64,000 nt of DNA, taken from Pampus argenteus. Taxonomy: Eukaryota > Chordata > Actinopteri > Scombriformes > Stromateidae. This document shows, piece by piece, positions 12,152 to 25,210 of the stretch. The DNA lies in the NCBI GenBank assembly GCA_036937835.1, contig CM072878.1:5356001-5420000 (forward strand). The letters are read 5' to 3'. The translations under genes and the position numbers were made by a program. Every line of letters starts with the position of its first letter. Position 1 is the first letter of the stretch. Under the pieces are notes generated by a model. It was given only the letters and a program-made list of their open reading frames with translations. It was not told the origin of the DNA and searched no databases.

Positions 12152-14950
12152 TAAGTAACTAATATATAATATTTATTTTACCAAATTGTTCATCTTTAGG
12201 GTTTTGTTGGCAAGTGAGGAATGCATCTTTCTTTTACGCCTAATATGTCACTAATAATCTATAAAAACTCAATAGTTATGTGATAGTAGCATTATTTTCT
12301 TTCCAATTCCTCCCTGTAGGTTACTAATAGACTATACTGTAGCTATCAGCAGGACAGGCTTAAGGTGTCAGTGAGTCTTGGGGCAAAAATGTGCTGTGGG
12401 CCCATTCTGACTCCTCATTTCTCTCACTTTTGTAACCTGTTACGGTTTGCATTACTTCAACATTTATAGTAATACAATTTATCGCTTTTGTTGCAGAGAG
12501 TAAGATGAAGATACGATTCTTACATTTGTAAGAAAACAGCCAGTACAAACATTGAAAACAATGTTTGTACTGGCTCGACTTTGACTAGAGGTTCTAATTA
12601 TGTGTATTGTGTTTATATTACATATATTAAATATTAGATATTAGAGAGTCAACAATCCAGCTTTATTATCTTTGTCATAATGAAAGTGTGTGTGTTCGCT
12701 GTCACTTACATTCAAAGGTCACAGCAGGCTGGTTAGCACCACAACAATGGCCTCATGTTATCTTACATGGAAAAAAAAAATCACAATAAGTTTCACACTG
12801 ATGTATACAGATTTTGAATTTGGGATCACTTGTGTGTGATGAGGTGTTTCATATGATATCATAGTCAAATGCATTTACAGTCTCTTATAGATGTGAAATT
12901 CAGTGCGTGGCCTGTAGTGCTCACTCTTGGTTTCGTTGTGTTCTTTGGTAGTTTTTCTTTGTAGTTTGGTACCTTGAATTGAAACGTTATTACTAATTGT
13001 AAAGCAAAGCTGTGCGTGTCTCTGTGTATTAGAGCTTGTATTAAACTGAGCGGCCTACTCCTTTGGCACATCTTGTTTAGGTCTCAGTGTTTGTTATACT
13101 GCATAGGTGCATATCCATCACCTGAATCAGACAATTACAAATTAGGTCCACATTTCCACTTTAGACATGATTGAATAAAGCTGCCTGAGACTCTGTGATT
13201 CATAACTAATTCAACACACGCATCATGACAGGGCTGCTCTACAGTATTACTTGGGTTCAAAATAAGTCCTGAACTGGCAGCAATTTGTGTGCAAGTTTAT
13301 TTCCTTGTGTGGGTCAGGAATGAGGGAGGATGGTGGAACTTGTCTGGTGCAAGTCCTCAACACTTCCTTTTGTTTCTCTACTTCCTCGTGTTTTACTTTG
13401 CACACCCATAGTTGAGGAATTTCTAAACAGTATACATTCTTTTCATGTCCATACTTCACTAATCCAAATAATACACATTGTTGGACTGTTTTTGAAGTTA
13501 TTCTTATAAATAGTCTTTTCCTTTCATTTCACCTGATGTCTCTCCTTGCTCATGCAATGAAGAGATGAGTGGATACACTTGTTTTTTGGTTAAACAAGGT
13601 TAATTTCCTGATGTTGTTGCAGTAAGCTGATGGGACAGCAGTAGACCCAATGCATTCCCTAAGAGATTCAGAGCGTGATTTTGGTCTTCTTCCTCCAGAC
13701 ACTTCCTTGTATAATATCCAAAAAGAACTTCAGGCACACTAACACAATGTCAGCAAGATAACATTATTATCATTAGAGGTAATTATCTGTGTTTATCCCA
13801 GAATGTATTATATTAGCTACAGAAAGCAAGAAAATTAAAAACAAAGCTCATTAAATGATTACTTAATCCATGATCACAGATGGAGGAAACATTTAAAAAA
13901 AGGCATAAATTACATTTGAGAAAACATCAGCCCTTTACTTTCAGTCCCTGCTTTTTATATTGAAATGACTCTATTATAATCCATTAGTGCTGATGTTGTA
14001 GTTGTAATAGGGAGAGTGCCTCCCTCATCCTCTAGCCGGCCAGCAAATCTGTTCTCTGCATTCAAGGCTAGTGCTCTCAAAATCTGATGTGCGTCACTGG
14101 TAATTTCATTAAAAAACCTGCCGATCCCAAATCCAGGCACCGTCTGTTTGGTCTGGATTTACTAATTTGCATCAGTGTGAATCTATAAGTATTAAAAAGA
14201 TTTAAGTTTCTTTCTGTCTTTGCATGCACCATGAGAAGAGGAAAACAAAAAGACCTGTAGTACCCAAATATAAAAAGATAACACTGAACATGTAAGAATA
14301 TGAACAGCATGCTGTTTAATCTTCCATTCACAGTATTAATTCCACAATGTTGACAAATCTGAAGCCCTCCTCCACCCATAAATGTGTTTTTTTTCTTTTT
14401 CCTCCAGTGGAATGTTTAAGCATCAATGTGCTGAATCATGTGCGTGTTTGACACTAAAAGGCTGTTCATGTTCATCATCTGAAGAGAGAAAGGTTTGCTG
14501 TGTTTACCTTTAAATCTCAGTTTCAAGTTGACATCACAACTCTATTGGAATCCAGTCCCGGTCCAGTGTGCAACTTACACAAATGGACCTTTCAGTAAAG
14601 TAGGTAACATCTTGTGTCCAACAGTTAAATGAGGGACAAAGAGTAGTTGTGATTGAACCTCTTTGTGGAAAAATACATTAGATGCTAATTCATTATTCCA
14701 AGCAGAGGATTTTAATTTGTTTTAAAACATGTATGGAGGGAATCTTTAATATCTATTTCCATAATAATATCCAAAGCAAGACATTTTATGAATCGAATGA
14801 AGTAAGCTATGGTGTGCTCAGCAGTTGCGCTACAAACTTTTCTCTGAATGCACCTGTTCCCAAACATCCCCCCCTGCTGGGGATGCAAGTAAACTGCCCA
14901 AACAGGACCTGAGGTTTGTTTTTACTAGAAAAATACTACAGGACAGGGTC
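12152..14950. other. Intergenic sequence between rab3d and tmem205
   Basis: No coding exon, RNA gene or clear transposon seen. Short open frames here show no recognisable domain. Confidence 0.55.
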
Positions 14951-14952
<2 letters not shown>

Positions 14953-15013
<61 letters not shown>

Positions 15014-15060
15014 TTTATTAATCCCAAAAACTGGGAAATTAAATGATAATAATATGAAAT
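14953..15060. repeat. (TA)n microsatellite with retroelement-like tail
   Basis: About 30 TA units (14953-15012) followed by 'tactttattaatcccaaaaa', which resembles the 3' tail of common fish retroelements. Its TTTATT (15014-15019) also reads AATAAA on the minus strand, about 350 nt past the tmem205 stop, so it could serve as that gene's poly(A) signal; the repeat origin makes this uncertain. Confidence 0.6.
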
Positions 15061-15372
15061 ATTTTGTTATAGAGCATAAACTTAATAATTGACAGAATAA
15101 AAAAGTGCTTAACTGACAGCCAAATAAAAGTGAATGCAAGTGCAATAATGATTTTCTTTTGGGGGCACACTCATTCATAAGTACAGTTATGAGCTTCCTT
15201 ATGAGCTAATTAAATTTAGATAATGTCACTTACACCTATTTCAACTCAAGTGCAAATATATGCTGACTCTCCTAACTTTTTGCATCACTTTTGCTATGAC
15301 ATATGAAATGCTGTAGCAGAAATAGATGGCGAGATATTATTTCATTGATTGAATCCTGAAGCTGAATCTTCT

Positions 15373-16212
15373 CTAAATGGTGGATAAATTCAGAGCTGTG
15401 TAGATCAAATTAGTTGTGGTGCAGATGAACCCAATCAGGTTGCAGAGGTTGGACAGCCCATGGTAGCGGCCAAACGTGCTCTTGTAGGCTTTGTACTTGG
15501 GGTCCTGCTCTTTGAGTTTGGCATAAGCCTCTTTCTGGCTGCCCAGGCCAATCTGGTTCCCCAGGTCATGCTCCTTCTCAACCTCCCTCATCTGGAACAT
15601 CACCTCAGTGGCTGCTGGGCCAAACCACTGGGCGTTGAGACCTGCCATGATCAATGCCACAAAGTACAGAGCCATCTGCAGAAGAAGATGAGAAAGCTTA
15701 CTGGAAAAAAAACATGTTGATGATTTACTTGATTTCTAAGTCTTTTATGTGTATTGTGTCATTAGCACAGCAATATTTAATACATTTGTGCCAGTGTTAC
15801 TCTAACGACAGCTACAGTTACTGTATATTAACGTGAGGTCTGACCTGCACGCTTTCATGCGAGTCGAGCAGCTCTCTAGGGTGATGCACAGCATATACAG
15901 CCAGGCTGACAAAGTTGCTAGCCAGAAGACAGTAGAAGTATACAGGGAAGAGTTTACTCTGCACCAGACCAAAGGTGTGCCGAGTTACCTGCCTCACTAA
16001 TGCAAAACCTGCAGGCATAGACATCAGGATCAAGATTAAGGGGTCAGAGATCAAACACAGCGTTGAAACAGGAATGCATCAGCCATGATGACTTATGATG
16101 TGCACTTCATACCTGCAATAAAGGAAACCCAGAGCTGCATTCCCCAGGAGAAGGAGAGCACCAGGAGGTGTAACACTTTGACCAGGTCTGTGGGATCCCC
16201 CTCTGTTACCAT
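15373..16212 (-). CDS. tmem205: Transmembrane protein 205
   Basis: Four-pass membrane protein of the TMEM205 family; the human protein has been linked to secretory vesicles and cisplatin resistance, but its biochemical function is unclear. Coding exons on the minus strand are 16212-16113, 16008-15845 and 15675-15373, GT-AG throughout, giving 188 aa (human 189). Family hallmarks: KVLHLLVLSFSWGMQLWVSF in the first segment, RHTFGLVQSKLFPVYF after it, LNAQWFGPAATEVMFQMREV with EKEH, and DPKYKAYKSTFGRYHGLSNL near the end. Hydrophobic segments lie at about 10-33, 50-76, 88-110 and 160-183. The start ATG at 16212 is preceded closely by a 3' splice site, so the leader is in an upstream exon. It lies between rab3d and elof1, as in human 19p13.2. 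Confidence 0.95.
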
Positions 16213-16379
16213 GGTGAGACTCTGCAAACTACAAACACACATACAGGACACACACAGTTAGACTCCATGTGTTTTATTGCCATTTGATTTACAGCATAGA
16301 AATGACAATAAAGCATTGTTATTACACCAAATAAGGACATATTTTGTGTGTTATACGTTAATATCAGCATGAGCAAATA

Positions 16380-16412
16380 TACAGTACCAGTCAAATGTTT
16401 GGACACAACATT
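16380..16412. mobile_element. Solo end of a Tc1/mariner-like element
   Basis: TA followed by CAGTACCAGTCAAATGTTTG, the same terminal sequence as the short element at 29876-29938. Only one end is recognisable here, in the intron before the tmem205 start exon; the other boundary was not found. Confidence 0.5.
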
Positions 16413-17139
16413 CCCTGGAATGATAATGTGTGCCAAAATGTTTGAGTGGCACTCTATATTCCTTTTGTTTTCCAAAACACCATAAAGTATAGCCTCCAAA
16501 AATGGCCATAAAATAGATCAACACCTCTCTATAAAATGATTAAATGAAACTGAGTTTTATCTAGGTGTAAATAACAAACTGGCAAATTAGTGTATTTATT
16601 TACTTAAGAGGTAGAGCTGCTGTGTAACCAGTACCAACCACGGATGCAGATATATGATAATCCATTATATTTAACCATGTTTTACAGCTGAGCACAGTTT
16701 TACTGATTATAAGCAATTTTCATAAAATGAACAGAACAGTGTTAACGGGCAGGTTAGGGTTACAGAGATAAAGTCTTGTATCTTTCCAGCCTGCTGCTCC
16801 ACATGTGCAGTAGCCCTGATAAGAACGAGGGTGCAGAGACAGAGCACCGAAAATACATTTCAGAAGTCACTCACAATTATAACCTATACAAGCATCCCTA
16901 AGTCCACAGCTTATGAAGTGATGAAGGTAAATGCAGGACAAGAGAGTAGTGAAACCTGAACTCTGTCTTCTGCAGGTGTAACTTATTTCCAGCCTGCACT
17001 CGACAAGCTAATCAGCTTTAGCCTCTGAGCTACAGTGAGTGTGCCACAAGTTTTATCTAAGCAGCGTTGCTGACTTCGAGTTGCATTTCTCCAAAACAAG
17101 AACAATTATTAACTGCATCTTACAGACACTTGCACTTAC

Positions 17140-17290
17140 CTGAGTCTTTACGCTTCCTCTAAGCAACGCGTAGAGCAAAATACTAATTAATAACGTTAGT
17201 ATGACCTGCAGTTCGGCTTTACTTCCTCCAACATATTATTATGTCCACAAGCCCCGCCCCTCCAGGCCAGACGGGCCAATGGGTTTCTTT
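17140..17290 (-). promoter_or_regulatory. tmem205: tmem205 non-coding first exon and promoter
   Basis: A 5' splice site CAG|GTAAGT on the minus strand ends an exon at 17140. Behind it lie a CpG-containing stretch, a GC box (CCCCGCCCC near 17252-17262) and a CCAAT sequence at about 17275. This fits a TATA-less housekeeping promoter facing left. The exact start is not visible. Confidence 0.55.
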
Positions 17291-18960
17291 GAAAATAATA
17301 CAGTACAACTTTTATATTTTCATTTTCATCTATTTGTTTGATGTTTTCTTTTCACGGTCCCTTTATTTGTTGTAATTTTCTAGCAAAATGTGTTTCTCCA
17401 TGACTAACCTCATGTGTGTTTTTTAGATGAACAGCAACTTTGTCATTATGAATTATATGAATTAATAATAATTTATTGAATATATTATTTTGTATTGGCT
17501 TTGTCAGGTACAAGTTGAATTTAATTCTCTTATATTTCTGTGTGTGAAATTGAGTGAATTTCTCATCTCATTTCACAGAGTAATGAACCACTGCCCCCTG
17601 CTGCTATGGCTGGAGTTGTATCTCTTACACTGTGGCTGTACAATGAGCAATTGTAGAAGTACTTTACATAGCCATAAGTAAAAGTATGTAAAACATACTC
17701 CATTACTAGTAAAAGTCTTGCATCCAACATCCGACTTAAATAAAAGTTCAGGTTTTTTTTAGTTAGTTTGTTTTGTAGTTAAAATCTTGCTATGCAAAAG
17801 TAGCCTGTGAGCACCGCTATCTGTAGTTGCAAAGTATAAGAATAGGCAGAAATACTCAGTACTCTGTTTTGATCCTCTCAACCCCTGATTTTGCTCTTAT
17901 AGTTTGTCCTTAGTAGTTTTTAAAGAAACCTTTATTTTTCCACACTATATGAACTATTACATGTTACATTCAAATCAAACATTATGGCTGCACCTTTAAA
18001 ACGAATGCAAATGTTTTGTTGGTTTTATGGATCAGTTTGCATACATTTCCCTCCATTTTGGATCTTTATTTTTTTATTATTTTATATATCTAAGTTTAAA
18101 AATGAATCTATCCTTATATTTTTTTGTTATTGATTAACTGGTATGCACTCTCTTGTAAGTCTCTCAATCAATCAGAACTTCCTTAATTTTGTAAATACAG
18201 CAGACACAATTTAATACTTAATTACACTAATTATACTTTTTTTAACCTCAAACCTCATACTATAGTATATAGTCATATAGTCTAAGCTTCCAATGAAAGT
18301 CTTTGATAGAACCACTCTGTGAAACAATGACGCTCCTCCTTCATCTGGTTCTGTGACACAGCAGGACTTTTTTTTTTTTTGACTGAAGTTCATGTGACTT
18401 TTTTTTCATTGTTTGAGAGAAAACCTGTTACAATAATCAATAATAATCATACTGCTTCCTGTACATCTTAGTGAAATGTGGCGGTAAGACATGAGATGAG
18501 TGAGTTGGCCTCTCAACAACCCAATTGAATTATGAGCTTTGGATATAGAATCTTCATGTATTAAAGCAACATTGTCTGATGCAAAGTGCTGGTTGAAAAC
18601 TTGCTTGTCAATAGAGTACCACAATAACAGAGGTGATAATTCAGGCTAATTGATCTGTTGGCAAGTGCTTTATCCAGTGTCCACTCAGTGTTATCCGGAT
18701 TGAGCAAGGGTTGTGCTAATATTTGTGGTTACAGGCGATCATCAGATGGAAACAGATAAACTGCTGGGATCCCTGTTGATTAGTCTGTACCAGAGACTGT
18801 ATAACAGTTTCTTTTCAGCAGCAGCATCCCACGTAATTGGATGGTTAAAAAGTGTCTTCCCTTTAAAAAGATTTTGAGAATGTACACTATGCTTACAAAG
18901 TGTGCATTCAACAACTTACAACAACTTACAACTTAAAAAAATATGTCTTTTATATTTTTA
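17291..18960. other. Gap between the tmem205 and elof1 promoters
   Basis: AT-rich, no exon seen. A dispersed repeat piece lies at about 17655-17870 (listed separately). The two genes are divergent, but about 1.8 kb separates their promoters. Confidence 0.6.
17655..17870. repeat. Dispersed repeat with GTAAAAGTA-type motifs
   Basis: 'gaagtactttacatagccat' and 'aagtaaaagtatgtaaaaca' followed by 'agtaaaagtcttgcat' belong to a family with related pieces near 28290-28990 and 29835-30310. I recognise it as typical of fish genomes but cannot name it. Confidence 0.5.
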
Positions 18961-19020
18961 AAATCATGTTTGCGCATCTCTCGCTGGAGGAGGGATTTGG
19001 ACAACAAGATCCGACACTGG

Positions 19021-19163
19021 ATTGGATACACAAGGCTTCGCTTTCGAGCCAATCACAAATCGGACCAATTTACCAACTAACCAATCAGAAGCGGTCCCAG
19101 GGAGACGCTGCATCCGGATCCAGTTGCGTACGGAGAGCATCCTCCGCTGAACACATCTATTTG
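19021..19163 (+). promoter_or_regulatory. elof1: elof1 promoter with CCAAT cluster and non-coding exon 1
   Basis: Three forward CCAAT boxes (19049-19053, 19065-19069, 19081-19085) and one inverted ATTGG (19021-19025) lie within 65 bp. This is the NF-Y arrangement usual in TATA-less housekeeping promoters. About 80 bp further a non-coding exon ends at 19163 in TTTG|GTAAGA, upstream of the coding exon at 19714. Confidence 0.7.
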
Positions 19164-19729
19164 GTAAGACAACGGTCACATCGTTACGGAAATGCAAAAT
19201 ACTGCCACAAAAAATACAAACATGCTTTAACCCATTAAAACAGTTTCAAAAGCTTTTTTCCCTTTTTACCTCAGGCAGTTTTTATCCAGATACCAGTAGC
19301 AGTTGTTAGCGGGTTAGCTTGCTAGTGTGTAACGGTGGCTGTTTTGGCTCTTTGTAGAGTCTTTCCCATCCTTAGTTGAGCTGTTTGGAAGAAATTTCAG
19401 CTACAGGTAGCAGTTCTATAGAAAAAGCCAAGTGAACAGTGATTTAAAGTGAGCCATCAGTGAAGAGCTCGATGACGTGTTTCTTATTGTTTTCTATCTA
19501 TACATATACCATAACATAGACATCTATGGCCTATGATTTGTTTAAAAAGGAAATATGGATGCAAAGTGGATAAAGTGAATGCTAGTGGCTCAGTGAAACA
19601 CTTACTAGTCATTCATCAGTACACATACATATTTTATTTTGGCAGTTCTTTGTGAAACAGTTTAAAAGAGGGAAAAAAATGTTGCTGTTGAATTCGTTAT
19701 TTGTTTTCTGCAGAGATACAACATCAAAA

Positions 19730-20988
19730 ATGGGGCGCAGAAAGTCAAAAAGAAAGCCACCTCCCAAGAAAAAAATGACGGGTAACCTGGACACCCAGTT
19801 CACGTGCCCGTTTTGTAACCATGAGAAGTCCTGCGATGTCAAAATGTAAGTTCACCTCAGTGTGACATCACAATCCTTTATAAATACAACAAAATGCATC
19901 ATGAATAATATAACTGTTTTTCAGGGAACGAACACGCAACACAGGAATTATATCATGCAGCGTTTGTTTGGAGGAGTTTCAGACTCCTATAACCTGTATC
20001 CTTTTAAGCAACAACAAATGACACCATGTCTGAACGGATACGTTACTTTCAATTGCATCACCCTGGGTCAACAATGAAATTAACTGTTCGTTGCAGCCCT
20101 AAAAGGGAACCCTACATAAGTATGCCATGAATGTGTGTCACTATGTGTACTTTAATCTGGAGCTGCAACAATTAGCTGTTCATTAGAAAATTAATCAGCA
20201 GGCATTTTGAAAATAGATGAATCATTTAATTTGTTTGTCAAACAAATATAACAAACATTCAATAGTTCCAGGTTCTGAAATGTGAAAATTTTTTTGGGAT
20301 GTTGAACTGATGGCTGGATAAAACAAGACACCAGGAACATGCAATTAAAATCAAATCAAATCAAATTTTATTTATATAGCCCAAAATCACAAAATACATT
20401 TGTCTCAGAGGGCTTTACAATCTGTACAGGGAGTGACACCCTCTGTCCTTAGACTCTCGATTCGAGTGCATATTCGACTCATATTGGCCTCCCTTCGTTG
20501 TATATTTTAGGATTGACTTTAAGATTTTTAATGTTTTAATGGGCTAGCACCAACCTATCTCAATGATCTTTTACAAACACATGTCCCATTAGGGTCACTC
20601 AGTTGCTTCTGCATGTTAGGCTGGACCCCACACTGTCTGTTTTTAAATCCTGTCTTAAAACAGTATAAGAGTTACATTTCTTTGTCCTGATTGACCTGAT
20701 AACTTCACCTCGGGCTCTATATTGATATTGTGATGTGCAACAGATTATAGTCCAAACAGTTTGGGAAAAAATAACTGACAGATTAATTGATAAATACCAT
20801 TTTTAGTATTAGTTACAGCCCTAGTTTAATGCAGTTATGGCCGTAAATGCAGATTTGATTATTAAAATGAAAAATGTGAGGATTGTGTGTGTTTGTATCG
20901 TTCCTTAACCTCTGTTTCATCAGATCTGTCTGAGGCAGTGGATGTTTACAGTGATTGGATTGATGCCTGTGAAGCAGCCAATCAGTAG
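19730..20988 (+). CDS. elof1: Transcription elongation factor 1 homolog
   Basis: Small zinc-ribbon protein that rides with RNA polymerase II during elongation and helps transcription-coupled DNA repair. Coding exons: ATG 19730 to 19845 (exon from 19714), 19925-19995 and 20924-20988. Splice phases join AT|G and T|AT, and the product is 83 aa, the family length. The basic N terminus MGRRKSKRKPPPKKKM is characteristic. Zinc ligands are C26, C29, C50 and C53 (CPFC and CSVC), and the end SDWIDACEAANQ is the conserved C terminus. It differs from the mammalian protein at only a few places as I recall it (for example ERTRNTG after DVKM). The last intron holds dispersed repeats. It is the only gene of the window on the plus strand and converges on cnn1. 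Confidence 0.97.
20155..20340. repeat. Copy of the AATCGATTAATT-rich dispersed repeat
   Basis: Begins 'ggagctgcaacaattagctg', the mirror of the tail seen near 9230, so this copy is in opposite orientation. A further related fragment ending 'agttacagccctag' lies at 20770-20825. Both are in the last elof1 intron. Confidence 0.55.
20347..20730. repeat. Dispersed repeat with possible LINE remnant, copy 1 of 3
   Basis: 20347-20470 carries 'tttatttatatagcccaaaa', 'gagggctttacaatctgtac' and 'acaccctctgtccttagac', shared with 27188-27420 and 33686-34340. After 20470 it diverges into sequence whose broken translation (WPPFVV..., then SVFKSCLKT) faintly resembles the C-terminal end of a LINE reverse transcriptase. 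That part is only a suggestion. Confidence 0.6.
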
Positions 20989-21889
20989 TCATGTTTCTAT
21001 GTGACCCACCTTCTCTCTGACCTCACCCACATTGCAACCTTTCAATTGGTCCGGTTAATTGTTTCCTGTTCAGTTAGCACATTGTAGCAAAATTTTCATA
21101 AACAATAGAATTTTTTTTTTTTACTACAAGTGTGCGACATACTTAATTTAGTTTTGCTACAGTGTGGCTTTATGTGCATGACACGTTCATCTGGCTGGAC
21201 CAGAACACTGCCAATGTCCAAACCTGTCTGTATCAGTTCTTAATGTTTTCATGTGTCATGTCAGTGATTAGCTCATGGTACTGTAAGTGGGTTTTTATTT
21301 TGTTTTTTATTATTAGAGCATTGTTTTTTGTTTTATTGTTTAGTAGTCAAAAATGTAACTAGTGTAAAACATTCTATATCCTTGATCTGTAATTTGTGTT
21401 TTATGGATAAAGGAAATATGCTTTTTTTTTTTTACATATATATTACAACCCTATCACTAATGCACTGAAACATTTTTTGTTGGTCGACAATTTTTACCTA
21501 CTACCATGTTTTTTAGACCATTTGATATGTGTACTGCTGGATTTTTAATATTTTCTTTTTAAAAATCACAATCATGTAATTTCTATTTACACTATGTTTG
21601 TGTATTTCACACATCCGGTGTATTTTGAGGTAATAACAGAAAATATCAGTACTGTATTTTTTAAGTGTTTTTATTGCACAAATGTCATGTTTAGTGAAAG
21701 GCATATAAGAACAACAACAACAACAAAAAAAACCCTCAAGAGGTTAGCAAAGATGTATAGTATGACCCACGCTGAAACATAGCCAACACATTAAAAGGTG
21801 AACATTATTATTCAATATTATTACCATTCTGGATCAGAGTAATGATGATAAGTGAATGCACTGTATAAATACATTCCTACATTTGATTG

Positions 21890-21895
21890 AATAAA
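21890..21895 (+). terminator. elof1: Candidate poly(A) signal of elof1
   Basis: AATAAA about 900 nt after the elof1 stop, with a T-rich stretch following. The intervening sequence has no exon features and would be 3' UTR. Confidence 0.35.
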
Positions 21896-21899
21896 AGCA

Positions 21900-23231
21900 A
21901 GATTTAGACCTTTGATGGATTGAGAATACAGTAAATGTACATGTGCTTTTTTCCCCAGTGTTAAAGGTTGTGCAACACTCCTTAAATGGCAACTAACAAT
22001 TTCACATCTTGAATCTGTTAGCTCATTTAGCACATTAACAGCAAATACGGACAGCTTGCGCCTCCTTTCATAACTCAAAGCCAATCTGAATGTTGTGAAC
22101 ACCGGGGACTGAGCCTCTTATAACTTTGTTCTTGTACATTTCTGCCTTCAAATGTTGAATCCCGTAACAGCTAGTGACACTTCTAACCATACAATAACAT
22201 TACATTCAAAACAGTATGATGTGGAAATTTCCAAAAGGAGAATCTCGGGTGTATATTTGGCATGATTCACATTGCACATGGGTCTGTTTTTTGGTACAGG
22301 GTGAAGCCAGGTAAAGTGCAAACAAAGCAACAACACTAAAGCCAAAGTTCACTGTAGAAGACCGTTTACAAAAGGATACAAGCAGAAACAACAGGACTCA
22401 CCCTCACCCAAGTTTACCCTAATTTGAAATGGTGTCCTACATCCCAATACCACAACACCTACATTTGTTCTTTTAAGATTTTACCATATCTTAAAGACCC
22501 TTCTACCTTTTCTAAATACATCCTAAAAAAAACAACACAGCAACAAAGATTCAGAAATGCTGCGCACAAGCCATGTTAATTAGCCCTGTTAAAAAGTGTC
22601 ACAGGTGATTTGGCAATCTCATGCACATGACTATTTGTCAGCATATGTGCCCACAAAACAAACCAATGTCTGCATCGTCAGTCAGATGATGATGTCATCT
22701 TGTGGAGTGGCCTAAGAGCTTGCAGTGCTCCAATGTGGACTCTGGGTCAGAGTTCAATAGCACCAACACAGTCACTTGTTCCTTTTCAAGGAACTCTCAA
22801 ATTCTGCTTTATCAGTGTTCAAACTGGATTGGAAGGGTCAGGAGGTGAGGCGGGGGGGTATAAACAGTTATGAATCTCTAATTACAATGCAAGTATAAAA
22901 AAAAAGGGAAATCTATAAATAGCAAAGGTTAAAAATCTCAACTTGTGGGTGTTTGGGTATTTTTAGCGGTAATAAAATTCTTTGGAGTAAACACGTCGTT
23001 GCTGAGATACAGACATTGGCCACACAATTTTGATGCAACACCTTTTTTTTTTTTTTACTCATGGAAAGACAAACAATTCTTAAGTACAAATATGTTTAGA
23101 AAAAGACGTCAGTGGAAATTAAATAACAGTCTGTGAGTTTTGCTCGTCATGAAGACAGTTGCGGTTGTTTGTCTGAAGTTAAGCAAAGAGGGAGGCGGGG
23201 TAAAGGGGGGGTGAGGCTGTCTGTGGTTTTC
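21900..23231 (-). other. cnn1: Probable cnn1 3' UTR
   Basis: Sequence past the cnn1 stop codon on the minus strand, with no coding features. No good AATAAA was found between 21.8 and 23.2 kb; the nearest minus-strand signal is at about 21667, so the 3' ends of elof1 and cnn1 may overlap. Confidence 0.35.
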
Positions 23232-25171
23232 TTAGTCAGAGTACTGGTTGTAGCCGTCAAACTCAACCTCACTCCCATTGTTGTAGTAGGTCTCGGTGGG
23301 GTTGGCGCAGTACTTGTTGTCATAGACCTGGCGGGGCAGGCCATAGGTTGTCATGCCCTGCTGGGAGGCCACTTTGTTCGTGCCCATCTGCAGAGAGATG
23401 CAGGTGGAATCACAGTTCTCCAGCTCTAGCTTCTTGTCAAAGATGTGCCTCCTAGTTCCCGGAGCAGTCATACCAGTCTGGGGGACAGAAAGCAAGATGA
23501 AAACTTCTTAAAAATAAAAATCTAATACTTTCTATGATACTTTTTCAAAGCTGAACAGACAGTGTTTACTAATATATTTATATATCAAATTCATATTTAA
23601 GGATAATGTGATATTCAATATTAATTTTGGCAACAAAAGTATTCAAAGCCTGATACAACTGTGCCACAGAGCTACAAAAACACATAACAACTGTAACAAT
23701 TTTCATTGTTACGATTGAACTGTCACTGTTTACGTTGGCACTTATGCTATTGCTCATTTCAACCATTTATCCATAAAAATAGTTTACTAAATAGCTGACC
23801 CATGACCTTTATCCTTTATTTTGAGCCTTTTCAGCATTCATCTACTACTTGCAGCTTTTTCACCATGTATCGTTACATTTTGCTAACCATTTCATCTGTC
23901 TCTGCTTTCTTGCTAGTTTGTGTTGTGACTGACACACGTTTGCCGCCTAAATAGGTAGAATATAGTCCTCAACAATTTTTTTTATTTACCCCCGTTTTAA
24001 TAACTAGCTGACACCTACAGTGCCAATCTATTTTAGGATCATTGGGTTTATGGCCCAAAGACAGGCCAATAGATTATTGGTTTTGGGCTTCTGTTGACAA
24101 TAAGCAAGTGCAGAACAACATCAGCTCTGTCAAAGTGCAAAATGGACGAAAGAGCAAGTCTCTCCTCACCTGGCTGGCTCCCTTGTTGGTGCCCATCTGT
24201 AGGCTGATAGTAGCTTGGTCCAGTGGGTTGTCCATGCCTATCTTGGAATCATACAGATGGCGTCGTGTGCCGTAAGAGGTCATGCCCTTTTGGCTGGCAA
24301 GCTTGTTGGTGCCCATCTAGAGACGGAATAAAACACAGGGAGCATTTTGCTTAATTAATTGAAATTTAGGATTACACCTGTGGTGGCTAATTTTCTTGCA
24401 ATCATTCGTACTCTACATGAATCAACCATCCATCCATCCATCCACACATGTATATCTTTGTTTCTTTTTTTTTTTTAGCTGTGAGAATATTCACAGAAAA
24501 GAAGTTTCTGTTCAGCATAACTCCAGCAGGGGGCGTAACAACCTACTGGGAGGTGTCTTAAACCAGCACAATGTCTGTAAACACAATACTTCATGTATCC
24601 ACATTCCCATATGCAGGCATGGTCGTAAAGTAGATTACATGTTTTGATCCTCAGCTGTTCTGACCTGCAGGCCTATGATGTTACGTCCCTCCCTGAGCTT
24701 CTCTGGAGCAAAGCGGCGTTGCTGTTTCTCAGCATACTTCACTCCTAAGTCGTATTTGGAGTGGAAACCTTTGGACTTGGCCTTAGAGAGAGAGAAATGG
24801 CAGAGACAGAAAGGAAAATGGTGGTAATAAGAATGTATTTTTTATAGCCATATCATTTTTTTATCATTTATGCTAGTGCTGTTGCCACATTGTAGTCTTA
24901 GTCCATGGAGCACAAATCACTCATGCAGATAGGCTGATGGGTTGACTAATGTTACACTGCAACATATATACAGAATAGTTATATAAATATTACAATATAC
25001 TTATGTACAGCTATTGCTTGCAGTCATTGGGGCCTGTAGGCTAAAATCTATTAACAGTTATTCTGGATTTTGTGTATTGCACCTGTTTTTCAAGTAGTAA
25101 TCAGTAATCAGTTGAGTTAAAAAACACAAACATCAGACTTTCCTATAAAAGATGTCACAGTAACATGTGTT

Positions 25172-25210
<39 letters not shown>

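Noticed and set aside
14825..15178. Tyr-Ile repeat open frames on both strands
   Set aside because: They are translations of a TA dinucleotide tract.
17140..19163. A shared bidirectional tmem205/elof1 promoter
   Set aside because: The two first exons are about 1.9 kb apart, each with its own CpG/CCAAT block and repeat sequence between them.
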